Assembly (NCBI GenBank): GCA_017410605.1
Contig: JAFQQN010000005.1
Span: 44,741-108,740 of the forward strand
Source of the DNA: Clostridia bacterium
Lineage (GTDB): Bacteria; Bacillota; Clostridia; Oscillospirales; Acutalibacteraceae
Direction of reading: 5' to 3'
Length of the DNA stretch: 64,000 nucleotides
The notes under the pieces are model-generated. The model worked only from the letters and a program-made list of their open reading frames with translations, did not search any database and was not told the DNA's origin. The translations under genes were made by a program, and so were the position numbers. Shown here one piece after another: positions 42,043 to 51,004 of this stretch (positions within the stretch are counted from its first letter, which is position 1; every line of letters starts with the position of its first letter).

Positions 42043-43160
42043 TTCTCATCCTCCTCTAAATCGGAAAGATGTTCAATTTCGTCACTAAAGGTGCTGTAAT
42101 CACCATACATACCCGAATATTTTGATTTTTTCATAACATGAATGGCGTCGGGCTCAATATAAAGCCCTACCTTATCCCCCACCTTTTGCTCATCGGTGGT
42201 TTGTATCATCCATTTGAAGCCGCCAATATCCACAATAATTTCATAGTGAACACCAAGAAAAGTAACCGAAGTAACCTCGCCAAGAAGCATTGCGTCCTTT
42301 TCAGGAACAATATCTACATCCTCCGGGCGAACAACAATATCTACCCTTTCATTTCGGGCAAAGCCACTGTCTAAACAGGTAAACTCTCTTCCCGAAAATG
42401 AGGTTAAGAAGTCTTCTTTCATTACTCCGTCAAGAATATTGCTTTCACCTATAAAATCTGCAACGAAGGCGTTTTTAGGCTCATTATAAATATCCTGCGG
42501 GGTTCCAATCTGCTGAATTACACCCTCATTCATAACAACCACAGTATCAGACATAGAAAGTGCCTCTTCCTGGTCGTGGGTAACAAAAATAAAGGTTATT
42601 CCAAGGCTTTTTTGAATGTTTTTAAGCTCTACCTGCATATCCTTACGAAGTTTAAGGTCTAAGGCGGCAAGAGGCTCGTCAAGAAGCAGAACCTTTGGGC
42701 GGTTTATAATAGCCCTGGCAATTGCCACACGTTGTTGCTGACCTCCCGAAAGCTTGGCGATATTTCTTTTTTCATAACCTGAAAGGTTAACAAGCTTGAG
42801 CATATCGGTTACCTGCTTTTTAATCTCAGCTTCGGGAACCTTTTTGACCCTTAACCCAAAGGCAATGTTTTCAAAAACATTAAGATGGGGAAAAAGGGCG
42901 TATCGTTGGAATATAGTATTAACCTGACGTTTATGAGGCGGCAGATGATTTACAGCCTTCCCGTCAAACAAAATATCACCCTCGGTTGGGGAAACGAAAC
43001 CTGCTATTACGCGTAGTGTGGTTGTTTTGCCGCAACCCGAAGGGCCCAGCAAAGTAACAAACTCCTTATCCTTAATAGCAAGGTTAATTCTATCCAGAAT
43101 TTTTTCCCCATCGAAAGTGACGGTAATATTTTTTAGCTCGACAATATTTTCATTTGTCAT
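42039..43160 (-). CDS. potA: Spermidine/putrescine ABC transporter ATPase PotA
   Basis: 373 residues. Walker [19 protein letters not shown], signature [19 protein letters not shown], Walker [13 protein letters not shown], switch His in [16 protein letters not shown]-terminal TOBE domain (about 280-350) completes it. First gene of the potABCD operon. Its ribosome site is embedded in a leader helix described separately. Confidence 0.97.
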   Translation of the reverse strand: MTNENIVELKNITVTFDGEKILDRINLAIKDKEFVTLLGPSGCGKTTTLRVIAGFVSPTEGDILFDGKAVNHLPPHKRQVNTIFQRYALFPHLNVFENIAFGLRVKKVPEAEIKKQVTDMLKLVNLSGYEKRNIAKLSGGQQQRVAIARAIINRPKVLLLDEPLAALDLKLRKDMQVELKNIQKSLGITFIFVTHDQEEALSMSDTVVVMNEGVIQQIGTPQDIYNEPKNAFVADFIGESNILDGVMKEDFLTSFSGREFTCLDSGFARNERVDIVVRPEDVDIVPEKDAMLLGEVTSVTFLGVHYEIIVDIGGFKWMIQTTDEQKVGDKVGLYIEPDAIHVMKKSKYSGMYGDYSTFSDEIEHLSDLEEDEN

Positions 43161-43300
43161 TTAAGCATCCCCCTTTGCGGACACAAAGTGCCGCGAAAAC
43201 TTTCAAAGTTCTGCGCGATACCCGTAGCTTCTCTGTTAAGTGCCCTCCGCAAAGGGTTTTTCATAGCTCTCTCAGAAATTCCGGGAACTACGGCAACAAA
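43161..43300 (-). promoter_or_regulatory. Structured leader of potABCD that can hide the ribosome site
   Basis: An 11-bp perfect helix forms between 43171-43181 and 43246-43256. The GGGGG ribosome site of potA (minus strand, 43169-43173) overlaps it. Inside is a hairpin at 43192-43217 (CGCG/CGCG plus AACTT/AAGTT). An alternative helix, 43222-43227 with 43288-43293, would compete with the fold. This is the layout of an on/off translational switch; the ligand is unknown and I do not recognise the class. Confidence 0.55.
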
Positions 43301-43432
43301 ACTTGAAACCACTCTATAAGCACAGATGCATTAAACGATTAAACGTATACAAGCATAATTGTATAGGAAATACGCTAAAAAGTCAATAGATTTTACTAAA
43401 ATCGCCATTATTTTCTAAGTTTTAACTGGCAG

Positions 43433-43461
43433 TTGTTTTACAATATATTTTATGCTATAAT
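43433..43461 (+). promoter_or_regulatory. Promoter of the YcxB-like gene
   Basis: TTGTTT (43433-43438), 17-base spacer, TATAAT (43456-43461) with an extended -10 TGC in front, about 35 bases before the ATG at 43496. Confidence 0.75.
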
Positions 43462-43495
43462 TATTTTAATAGAAAGTACATAGGATGTGATTATT

Positions 43496-44182
43496 ATGAG
43501 CAACTCACCACTTGATTTTGTTTCAAAAGCCACGATAGATAAGGAATCTTTTATAGGCATTTCTGATATTGGATTTGCCACAATAAAGAAAGCCATGCTT
43601 TTGTGTTCATTAATAGTTTTTATCTCTACCTGCCTTCAACTTTTTCTATACCTTTCTTATGGGATTTTCTCATGGATAATAACTTTTTTAGCCGCCTTGG
43701 TTTTTGGGTTTATGGCAATACGCTATTTCGACGTCATCCATTTTGCCTCAAAGAGGTTCGAACAGCTACAGTTTCTGTATGCTAGAAAAACCTTTTATGA
43801 AGAGGTAAGCTTTTCAGATAAAATTACCGTCCACTCTCTATCAAAAACTACTGCCGAGGTTTTTTATACATCGGTAAAGCAGATATTTTCTTATAAAAAT
43901 TATATTATTTTACTTTTGGAAAACGACATTTATTTAACTGTTCAAAAATCCCCTGAAGAATGTTATATTGAAGGGGAAAGCCTTACAGAATATCTTTTAT
44001 CAGAGTGCCCCAACCTTAAAACAACCAAGGTAAAACCCTTAGGCTCTGAGAAAAGTATATGTACAGCCCTTTTGGTTGTTGCCTCAATTTTACTTGCTAT
44101 TGCTATTTTCTCACCCTCGGTTATATCCTTTATAAAAGAATATCTTGCCGAAAGGCTAATATATTTGAATGCACTCAACTAA
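43496..44182 (+). CDS. YcxB-like membrane protein
   Basis: About 228 residues. Two close membrane spans at about 28-65 (LLCSLIVFISTCLQLFLYLS, WIITFLAALVFGFMAIRYF). A cytoplasmic YcxB-type domain follows (EEVSFSDKITVHSLSKTTAE, YTSVKQIFSYKNYIILLLEN, FLTVQKS-like strand). A final span lies near the C-terminus (ALLVVASILLAIAIFSPSV). The function of this family is unknown. The ATG is chosen over an upstream in-frame GTG because of the AGGATG spacing. Confidence 0.75.
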   Translation: MSNSPLDFVSKATIDKESFIGISDIGFATIKKAMLLCSLIVFISTCLQLFLYLSYGIFSWIITFLAALVFGFMAIRYFDVIHFASKRFEQLQFLYARKTFYEEVSFSDKITVHSLSKTTAEVFYTSVKQIFSYKNYIILLLENDIYLTVQKSPEECYIEGESLTEYLLSECPNLKTTKVKPLGSEKSICTALLVVASILLAIAIFSPSVISFIKEYLAERLIYLNALN

Positions 44183-44200
44183 AAGAGGTTTTTAAACAAC

Positions 44201-44236
44201 AAAAAACGAGTTGGAAAATCCAACTCGTTTTTGTTT
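44201..44236. terminator. Bidirectional terminator
   Basis: 14-bp perfect stem (44202-44215 with 44219-44232), A-run left and T-run right, between the convergent YcxB-like and MGMT-fold genes. Confidence 0.92.
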
Positions 44237-44238
44237 TC

Positions 44239-44544
44239 CTATATGCTAAAACGTTTTAGGTCTATTCTTCCGTCTTTTGAAAACTCTACACCCTCTGCCT
44301 CAAGAAGCTTACGCTGAACATCTTCACCGCCGAAAGCAAAGGTCTTTGCCGTTTGTCCAAGTCGGTTAACCACCCTGTGACAAGGAATTTTTTCCGGCCT
44401 TGGATTATTGTGTAGAGCATAGCCCACAACCCTTGCCCACCTAGGGTTTCCGGCGAGTAAGGCCACAGTGCCATAGGTTGCCACTTTTCCCGGTGGAATT
44501 GCCTCAACCACTGCATAAATTTTTTCAAAGACAGATTCAGACAA
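44239..44544 (-). CDS. MGMT-fold DNA repair protein (methyltransferase domain only)
   Basis: 101 residues, only the C-terminal DNA-binding and active-site domain of O6-alkylguanine methyltransferases: IPPGKVATYGTVALLAGNPR then EKIPCHRVVNRLG. The acceptor Cys is retained (PCHRV), unlike alkyltransferase-like ATL proteins that replace it. It lacks the N-terminal domain of Ada/Ogt. It may transfer alkyl groups or flag lesions. It starts 10 bases after the glycosidase stop and is likely co-transcribed. Confidence 0.9.
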   Translation of the reverse strand: MSESVFEKIYAVVEAIPPGKVATYGTVALLAGNPRWARVVGYALHNNPRPEKIPCHRVVNRLGQTAKTFAFGGEDVQRKLLEAEGVEFSKDGRIDLKRFSI

Positions 44545-44554
44545 CTTTATTTAC

Positions 44555-47500
44555 TCATTTCTTGGTATAAATTCTGGGGGCAGTCAGCAAACCGCTTTCG
44601 GTAAGCCTGTATTCATAGCACCAATCCCCTTCTTCTTTTCGCCAAGCAGTGGGGCCAAACCAATCTTCAACCCTATCGGCCAAATGAAGGGCACCAAAGG
44701 TGTTAATACGACTTGCGTGAACGGTAATATCTAAAATATGCTCTCCCTTTTTAAGGTTACCCAGTTTTGCACGATAGGGTGCAAGGGAAACGTTGGAAAT
44801 TCGTTTACCGTCTAGCTCAACAGTTACACAAGGTGCCGCAAACAGACCCAATGCAACATCCATATCCTTACCGCCCTCAATTTTAAAACGGTATGTGGCA
44901 ACGCCGCCGTAGAAAGCAAGACCTTGTCTTGTCCAGTCGCCGCAGTAAATTTCTCTTTTAGGCTTATCAAGAGTTACAAAGCTGCCCAAAACAGTTACTG
45001 AGAAATCACCTAAAAGGAACATATTTTCAGTATTTGTCATTGTTGCAAAAGGCTTTTTAACCACTATAGTATTTTGACCCTTATTAACCTTTCCAAGATT
45101 TACTCGGGTGATTGAAAGGTCAACATAATATCCCTCTACCTTTTTCGTTACGGGATTACCATTATAAATAATTTCAGCATCTTCAAAGTCTTCTAATGCA
45201 AGTTGAACATTATCAAGCTCAACCTCGCTGTTGAAGGTGGTTTCAACAGTAATTGTATGGTTGGGAACCTCTTTAGGTGCGGCCCAGGGTTGTGCCCCTC
45301 CAACAGAGCCGACCGACATTTTAAGAGCCTTTTTAGCTGCCACACCAATACGAAGCATTTCTTCTGCTGCTTGCCACTGACCGTCATCTACACGCCAACG
45401 GGCCATATCTAGAACGCAAACATTAGGCTCATGTAAAATAAGCTCTGCCTTGCCGTTTAAATATGTATATTCCTCTTCGGCCCTTTCATTTATAGCGTGA
45501 GCCTCTGCCCTGCCATTATCAAGGCGAACAAGTATACTCGACTGTGCATCACACTCCCAATTAAGAACGGTATTACCGTCTTTATAGGTCGCGGCAATTG
45601 TATAACATTCGCCTGAAAGAGTATCCATTACAGTAGGCTTATATTCACCCTTGACTGTTACGGTATAATTTTCTTTAACATCTACCTTAACGCGGCTTGT
45701 GGGGTTGACGTGGCAAAGGAATAGGTTTTTGCCGTCTCCGTCGTTTCTGAGCGCACCAAAAATATTGGTAGAAGCCTTACCCTCTTTTGTTTGCATAACA
45801 CTAAGATTACGATAAGGTTCAAGAGCAGAAATAATAGCGTTATTATCCCAGTTAACATACTCACATTTTTGTAGGAGTTTTTTACCCTCGTCTGATGGTA
45901 CTGCATCAATAAGGGTAGGTGTTCTTCCTATGAAAATAACCTTTCCGCCCTTGGAAACAAACTTTTCTAAAGCCTCTAAAGTAGTTTTTCTAAGGGTAAT
46001 ACAGTCGGGAACAAGCACTACGTCATAGGTCATTTCACCTACCGCAAAGCCAGTTTCACTCTCTTTAAACTGAACGGGTAGAGTCGATTCACATATATAA
46101 TCAAAATCTAAGGTATTAAACAAAAGTGTTTCGGCAAGATTTAGGAAGTTCTCATCAAGCTGATTTCTAAGAGCAAAGCTTTTATCGTTAGGGCCAAAGT
46201 TTATCCAATAGCTTTCAATGGGGTGAATAACACCAATCTTAATATCTGCCTTACCTCTGGTCATAAGGGTGTTTACCCTTGCATAGTGGTCTTCAATATA
46301 AGAATATTCGGGGTACCAGGCAGATTGATGTCCAATAGAGGCAGGATAATCGCGCTTAGCCTCGCCCTTCATTGAAACCCAATAAAGGTGAGGAACACGA
46401 ACGCTAACACCCAGCGCTGCTTGCCAGTCACCCTGAAGCTTGTGACCTCTGAAATCAAAATCCCAGTTGGTAACACCGTAAAGCTCACTAAGAACACCGG
46501 GATAGCCGTATTGGTGGGTGGCACTTGCGGCCTGTTTAACTGTAGTATACTCTCGCCAGTCACAAAGCATATCCACACCGGGCAGACCATAAGAACGGTA
46601 GGCTCTCATAGCCTCACCAATAGCGCAGGTTTGGGTTTCTAGGGTGGGCTCCTCCATCATATGGCCGGTCATAAGAAGATTATTTTCTTTACACCAACCG
46701 CCAATGTTATCACAAAAAGCCGAAACAAATCGTTCGGTAACGTGGTCGTGATAGCGGTAACGAGTTACCGAAACTACACCCTTTTTATCCCAAACAACCT
46801 CGGGAAGCTTATCTAAAAAGCTTTCGCCATAGGCGGCAAAATATGTATCCTCAAAATCGGTTGTATAGGGCATAACCAAATCTGTCTTGTCGGTAGAATG
46901 GTCTAAAACCTTCTTTTTGGTAACCTGGGGCTCATCTGTGAAAATTGCGGGAACGGTTTTATCAAACTCGTCGCCTACTACCTCTTTGTACCTTTCGTGG
47001 GTGGTAGAAACAAAATCATCTATAGCCGATTTTGAAAGCGTATCAACATAAGTCTGGAAGTTAAACCATGCAGACTCCAGAGGGGTTTCAAGATAAGCAT
47101 ACCAAATATCGCCCTCGGCAGTTTCTTCTTCGCCTAATCTTTTATACTCTTCAAGATAACCCTCGCTATCAAGTTTTACAGAATATTTAGCAATAAGATA
47201 GCCGTTGTCACTTCTTGTAGCCAAGGCAGATGCATTACCCATTTGTTCTTCCTTAACGGTATCGGAATAGGGCACAGTAGTAAACATAATATATTTCTGT
47301 CGGTTTTCTTTTTTAGCCGTTACATAACCGCCGCCAAAACCAGAGGGCCATTTATCTTCGTCATAAAGCCAGGCAAGCATATTTTCTTTCTTTGCCTTTT
47401 CGGTACAACCCTTTATAAAGCTCATATATTCATCTGACAGATATTTTGTGGACATACCCACACGGGTATGCATATGAAAGCCACCCATACCCATCTGCTT

Positions 47501-47641
47501 CATAACATCAATTTCTTTTTCCAGCACCTCTTGGTCTAAATCACAGTTCCAAGCCCAAAAAGGTGTACAACGGTATTCCGCTGTAGGGTTTTTAAAAAGC
47601 TCTAAATCAAGCTTTTTTGATTGATTTTTAGGATATAACAT
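44555..47641 (-). CDS. Large glycoside hydrolase, GH106-like (alpha-L-rhamnosidase type)
   Basis: About 1028 residues, no signal peptide. The N-terminal barrel contains CTPFWAWNCDLDQEVLEKEI, MGGFHMHTRVGMSTKYLSDE and LAWLYDEDKWPSGFGGGYVT. Further motifs are TVPAIFTDEPQV (candidate acidic residues) and LLMTGHMMEEPTLETQ. The middle shows VLVPDCITLRKTTLEALEKF, a glutamine-amidotransferase-like fold. The C-terminal part is galactose-binding-like (LAPYRAKLGNLKKGEHILDI). This resembles GH106-type enzymes but I cannot exclude a related unclassified clan. GGAGG is 7 bases before the ATG at 47641; the longer frame lacks a site. It probably acts on rhamnose-containing glycans inside the cell. Confidence 0.75.
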   Translation of the reverse strand: MLYPKNQSKKLDLELFKNPTAEYRCTPFWAWNCDLDQEVLEKEIDVMKQMGMGGFHMHTRVGMSTKYLSDEYMSFIKGCTEKAKKENMLAWLYDEDKWPSGFGGGYVTAKKENRQKYIMFTTVPYSDTVKEEQMGNASALATRSDNGYLIAKYSVKLDSEGYLEEYKRLGEEETAEGDIWYAYLETPLESAWFNFQTYVDTLSKSAIDDFVSTTHERYKEVVGDEFDKTVPAIFTDEPQVTKKKVLDHSTDKTDLVMPYTTDFEDTYFAAYGESFLDKLPEVVWDKKGVVSVTRYRYHDHVTERFVSAFCDNIGGWCKENNLLMTGHMMEEPTLETQTCAIGEAMRAYRSYGLPGVDMLCDWREYTTVKQAASATHQYGYPGVLSELYGVTNWDFDFRGHKLQGDWQAALGVSVRVPHLYWVSMKGEAKRDYPASIGHQSAWYPEYSYIEDHYARVNTLMTRGKADIKIGVIHPIESYWINFGPNDKSFALRNQLDENFLNLAETLLFNTLDFDYICESTLPVQFKESETGFAVGEMTYDVVLVPDCITLRKTTLEALEKFVSKGGKVIFIGRTPTLIDAVPSDEGKKLLQKCEYVNWDNNAIISALEPYRNLSVMQTKEGKASTNIFGALRNDGDGKNLFLCHVNPTSRVKVDVKENYTVTVKGEYKPTVMDTLSGECYTIAATYKDGNTVLNWECDAQSSILVRLDNGRAEAHAINERAEEEYTYLNGKAELILHEPNVCVLDMARWRVDDGQWQAAEEMLRIGVAAKKALKMSVGSVGGAQPWAAPKEVPNHTITVETTFNSEVELDNVQLALEDFEDAEIIYNGNPVTKKVEGYYVDLSITRVNLGKVNKGQNTIVVKKPFATMTNTENMFLLGDFSVTVLGSFVTLDKPKREIYCGDWTRQGLAFYGGVATYRFKIEGGKDMDVALGLFAAPCVTVELDGKRISNVSLAPYRAKLGNLKKGEHILDITVHASRINTFGALHLADRVEDWFGPTAWRKEEGDWCYEYRLTESGLLTAPRIYTKK

Positions 47642-47729
47642 TTTGCAACCTCCTATCACCTGGTAAAAAACCAAGCTAACTAACTTTAGTATATCAGTTA
47701 AAAAAAATTATGTCAACGAAAATATGTAT

Positions 47730-48653
47730 CTAACTAGCGTTTCTTTTAAATATTATACCAAAATCCAGCTGAGAAATTATTACCGCGGCAAATACCAAAA
47801 TACAGCCTATAAGCTCTCGTGCTGACAGTCGCTCTCCAAACATTGCGCCCGTTATTGCGGCAAAAACCGATTCAAGACTCATTAAAATAGAGGCCACCGT
47901 GGGGTCTGTATCTTTTTGCCCCAATATTTGAAAGGTATAAGCTACACCGCTGGAAAGTACACCTGCATAAAGAATTGGAACCGCGGCACTTAAAATTTCG
48001 CTAAGCTTTGGTGCTTCAAAAATAAACATACATATTAAGGAAAGCAAACCACACACCATAAACTGAATGGCCGAAAGCTTTATTCCGTTTACCAAGGGCG
48101 CAAATTTGTCTACCGTTAAAATATGAAATGAAAAGGCCACGGCACAAAGAAGCACGAAAATATCTGGTGCTGAAAGGCTAAGCCCTGAGGTAATACAAAG
48201 CATATACATTCCAAAAACAGCAAGAGCTATGCCCACCCACACCGAGTAGGAAACTTTTTTTCTTGCAAAAAGACCCAAAACGGGAACTATCACAATATAA
48301 AGGGCTGTTATAAACCCGGCCTTACCGGCCGCAGCTTCACTATCGCTATAAAGAGAAATGCCAATTTGTTGAAGAGAAGAAGAGAGGAAAAGCACAACAC
48401 CGCACAGAGCACCGGCAAACCATTCTGTTTTGGTTGGCATAATATCAGCCTTTTTGTTACCGTAAGGCTCTGTTTTTTTGCAAAATATTAAAATAACAGG
48501 AATGAGCACCACTGCACCAATTAACATTCTAATTCCATTAAAGGTGAAAGCCCCAACATAATCCATACCTGTGTCTTGTGCTACAAAGGCAGCACCCCAT
48601 ATTATTGAAGCCACAAGCAAAAAAATGCTTCCCCTTATTTTTTTAACATTCAT
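47730..48653 (-). CDS. EamA/DMT-family transporter
   Basis: 307 residues with about ten membrane spans and two EamA repeats: IFLLVASIIWGAAFVAQDTG, FNGIRMLIGAVVLIPVILI, and the second-half SGVAYTFQILGQKDTDPTVA then LMSLESVFAAITGAMFGERL. Drug/metabolite exporter fold; substrate not deducible. Monocistronic, divergent from uppP. Confidence 0.92.
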   Translation of the reverse strand: MNVKKIRGSIFLLVASIIWGAAFVAQDTGMDYVGAFTFNGIRMLIGAVVLIPVILIFCKKTEPYGNKKADIMPTKTEWFAGALCGVVLFLSSSLQQIGISLYSDSEAAAGKAGFITALYIVIVPVLGLFARKKVSYSVWVGIALAVFGMYMLCITSGLSLSAPDIFVLLCAVAFSFHILTVDKFAPLVNGIKLSAIQFMVCGLLSLICMFIFEAPKLSEILSAAVPILYAGVLSSGVAYTFQILGQKDTDPTVASILMSLESVFAAITGAMFGERLSARELIGCILVFAAVIISQLDFGIIFKRNAS

Positions 48654-48775
48654 TTAGTGATACCTCAGTTTTAAAAAATATTGTCAAGACATAAGATATA
48701 TTATCATAAAGCACCAAAATTAACAATACGAAAAACAATGTTTTAACATAAAATATATATACTTTTGCTGCTAAT

Positions 48776-48786
48776 TATGGTATAAT
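48776..48786 (+). promoter_or_regulatory. Extended -10 promoter of uppP
   Basis: TGGTATAAT preceded by A/T-rich sequence, no good -35 at 17 bases, 30 bases before the GTG start. It fits an extended -10 promoter. Confidence 0.5.
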
Positions 48787-48816
48787 AAATAAAATAATTT
48801 AACGGAGGTTTTTATT

Positions 48817-49665
48817 GTGCTTGTTCTGGACATATTAAAATCAATCATCTATGGCATAATAGAGGGTATTACCGAATGGTTGCCTATTAGCAGCACCGGT
48901 CACCTTATTTTATTAGAGGGTCTTATTCCCTTTAAAACCGTAAACAACAGCTTCTTTGAAATGTTCGAAGTGGTTATTCAGCTTGGGGCTATTATTGCTG
49001 TTATTATTCTTTTTTGGAGTAAGCTATGGCCCTTTAAGACAAAAACCTCAAACGAGAGCGGCATTACCCCCTATCTTAAAACCGAAACCATTTCTCTTTG
49101 GGCAAAGGTTATAATCGCCACCCTTCCCTCTGCCATAATCGGTCTTCCTCTTGACGATTTTTTAGACGAGCATCTTTATAACCAAGCCACCGTTTCTATA
49201 ACCCTCATTCTTTATGGTATATTCTTCATTCTTGTTGAGCTGTGGAACAAAAAAAGAACTGCAAAAATTGAAAATCTAGCCGACATAAGCTATGGCACCG
49301 CCGCCCTTGTTGGCTGTTTTCAAGCCCTTGCTATGATTCCCGGCACCTCTCGTTCCGGTGCCACCATTTTAGGTGCAATTTTAATTGGTCTTGCCCGTCC
49401 CGTTGCGGCAGAGTTTAGCTTTTTCCTTGCTATTCCCACGATGTTTGGCGCAAGCCTACTTAAAATAGTTAAATATTTAGCTGAGGGGAATGGCTTTGCT
49501 TTTGGCGAAATTGTTATTCTTCTTGTTGGTATGGCTGTTTCATTTGTTGTTTCTATTATTGCAATCAAAGGTCTTATGGCTTATGTCAAGAAGAGAGATT
49601 TCTCTTTCTTTGGATATTACAGAATAGTATTAGGACTTATTGTTTTAGCTGTTTTACTAATTTAG
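48817..49665 (+). CDS. uppP: Undecaprenyl-diphosphatase
   Basis: 282 residues, eight predicted spans. Signature GIIEGITEWLPISSTGHLIL and the phosphate-binding MIPGTSRSGATILGAILIGL. It recycles undecaprenyl diphosphate to the monophosphate lipid carrier for cell-wall synthesis and gives bacitracin tolerance. The GTG start follows ACGGAGG at 6-7 bases. Confidence 0.96.
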   Translation: MLVLDILKSIIYGIIEGITEWLPISSTGHLILLEGLIPFKTVNNSFFEMFEVVIQLGAIIAVIILFWSKLWPFKTKTSNESGITPYLKTETISLWAKVIIATLPSAIIGLPLDDFLDEHLYNQATVSITLILYGIFFILVELWNKKRTAKIENLADISYGTAALVGCFQALAMIPGTSRSGATILGAILIGLARPVAAEFSFFLAIPTMFGASLLKIVKYLAEGNGFAFGEIVILLVGMAVSFVVSIIAIKGLMAYVKKRDFSFFGYYRIVLGLIVLAVLLI

Positions 49666-49763
49666 GACGATATTAAATGTTTAATAAGATTAAATGTAAA
49701 GTAAAAAATCTATAGAATTCCATAGTTCCTTCCTTTAAAAGAGTCAGAGCAAAAAATGTTATA

Positions 49764-50201
49764 ATGTTAACCATCGCCGGAATTATTAATGGTTTTGGAA
49801 TTAGCGTTGGCACCTTTGTTATGATTTATAACATTCTGCTATATATAATTTGCGGCTTTGTTATCAAAAGCTGGATACTTCCCCTATATTCCATCATCAC
49901 CTATGCAGGGGCTCTCAAAACAGTGGACTTCATTGTTGAGGGTATTGACCGTTCTAAGTACGCTATGATTATAACAGTTAGTCCGGAAGAAATTTGCAAG
50001 GCGCTTTCAGAGGAATTTGAATGTGGTGTAACAAGGGTTGAGGGCATTGGAGGGTATTCTAACACCCAAAAAACTGTAATATATTTTGTGCTAAACCGTT
50101 TTCAGGTAGTAAAGCTAAAAGAACTTGTTCACCATATAGATGTAACAGCTTATATAATAATAAGCGATGTTGCCGATGTTTTTTCGGCAAATCAGAAATA
50201 A
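49764..50201 (+). pseudogene. C-terminal remnant of a YitT-family membrane protein
   Basis: 145 residues matching only the second half of YitT proteins: a membrane pair (FVMIYNILLYIICGFVI, LPLYSIITYAGALKTVDFIV), then the DUF2179 domain (SKYAMIITVSPEEICKALSE, CGVTRVEGIGGYSNTQKTVI, VVKLKELVHHIDVTAYIIIS). Full members are about 280 residues. The first 100-140 are missing, and only 98 bases separate it from uppP, so the gene is truncated. There is no good ribosome site before the ATG. A terminator still follows. Confidence 0.7.
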
Positions 50202-50213
50202 TAAGAAGAATAA

Positions 50214-50257
50214 AAAACCGAACCTGTGCATTAAAACTTCAGGTTCGGTTTTATTTA
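50214..50257. terminator. Bidirectional terminator
   Basis: AAAACCGAACCTG with CAGGTTCGGTTTT, A-run left, T-run right, between the YitT remnant and carD. Confidence 0.9.
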
Positions 50258-50758
50258 TTATTCTTTGATACTGTTTAATACAAGCTGTGAAATTTCTTTT
50301 GATTCTTTTCCTAAAACATATGAAAGCTCGCCGCAAAGAAGCCTTTCGGCATCCCTCAAAAACCTTTCATCCATCGACCTTAATTTGCGCCCCTTTTGAG
50401 ATTGGTGGCTTTGGTGAATGTAAAGGGCTTTTATAACCGCCGCTATTCTCTCTCGCTCCCCCGAAATAAGAACCTTTTTATATTCTTCATTTCTAAGACG
50501 GTCATCTTCTACCCAAAATGGTAAAATATCAGGTAAACCAGCAACAAATAAATCTGCCTCATTTTTAGAAAGAGGATTATACATTCTAGAAATTAAAAGC
50601 TCATTATCGGTCGGAACCATAACGGTTGCCTTATCATCAATAATCGGCTTTAAAACAAAAAACTCTTTTTGGGAACCTGCAACCTCTCGCTTTTCTACGG
50701 AAACAATATTGCAAAGCCCGGTGGTGGAATAATTAACTACATCATTGATCTTGAACAT
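50258..50758 (-). CDS. carD: CarD-family transcriptional regulator
   Basis: 166 residues. The N-terminal RNA-polymerase-interacting domain MFKINDVVNYSTTGLCNIVS is followed by the helical CarD/CdnL C-terminal domain (AAVIKALYIHQSHQSQKGRK, LRSMDERFLRDAERLLCGEL). It binds the beta subunit and stabilises open promoter complexes. Monocistronic, divided from the pseudokinase gene by a terminator. Confidence 0.94.
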   Translation of the reverse strand: MFKINDVVNYSTTGLCNIVSVEKREVAGSQKEFFVLKPIIDDKATVMVPTDNELLISRMYNPLSKNEADLFVAGLPDILPFWVEDDRLRNEEYKKVLISGERERIAAVIKALYIHQSHQSQKGRKLRSMDERFLRDAERLLCGELSYVLGKESKEISQLVLNSIKE

Positions 50759-50941
50759 TATAATACCTCTAACTATTCTGATTGCCTCTTATTATTAATT
50801 ATAGCAAAAAAGCTTTAAAAATGTTATAGGCAAAATCAACAATAATAGATAAGATTATATTAAACATTTTGCATTGATACAGTATTTTTGCTTAGAAAAT
50901 AAATAAAATGCTATCGATTTTCTCGTGCGGAAATGAAAAGA

Positions 50942-50974
50942 TTCCCCCACACAGCGTACTGCTTTGTGGGGGAA
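50942..50974 (-). terminator. Terminator of the rimP-to-pseudokinase operon
   Basis: 10-bp perfect stem TTCCCCCACA/TGTGGGGGAA, about 30 bases after the stop codon, followed by a U-rich tract on the minus strand. Confidence 0.85.
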
Positions 50975-51004
50975 TTTTACTTTCTAACTTAAAATGGCTT
51001 TAAA

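Noticed and set aside
43161..43300. T-box, guanidine, SAM or lysine riboswitch before potA
   Set aside because: None of the conserved core segments that I know for these classes is present.
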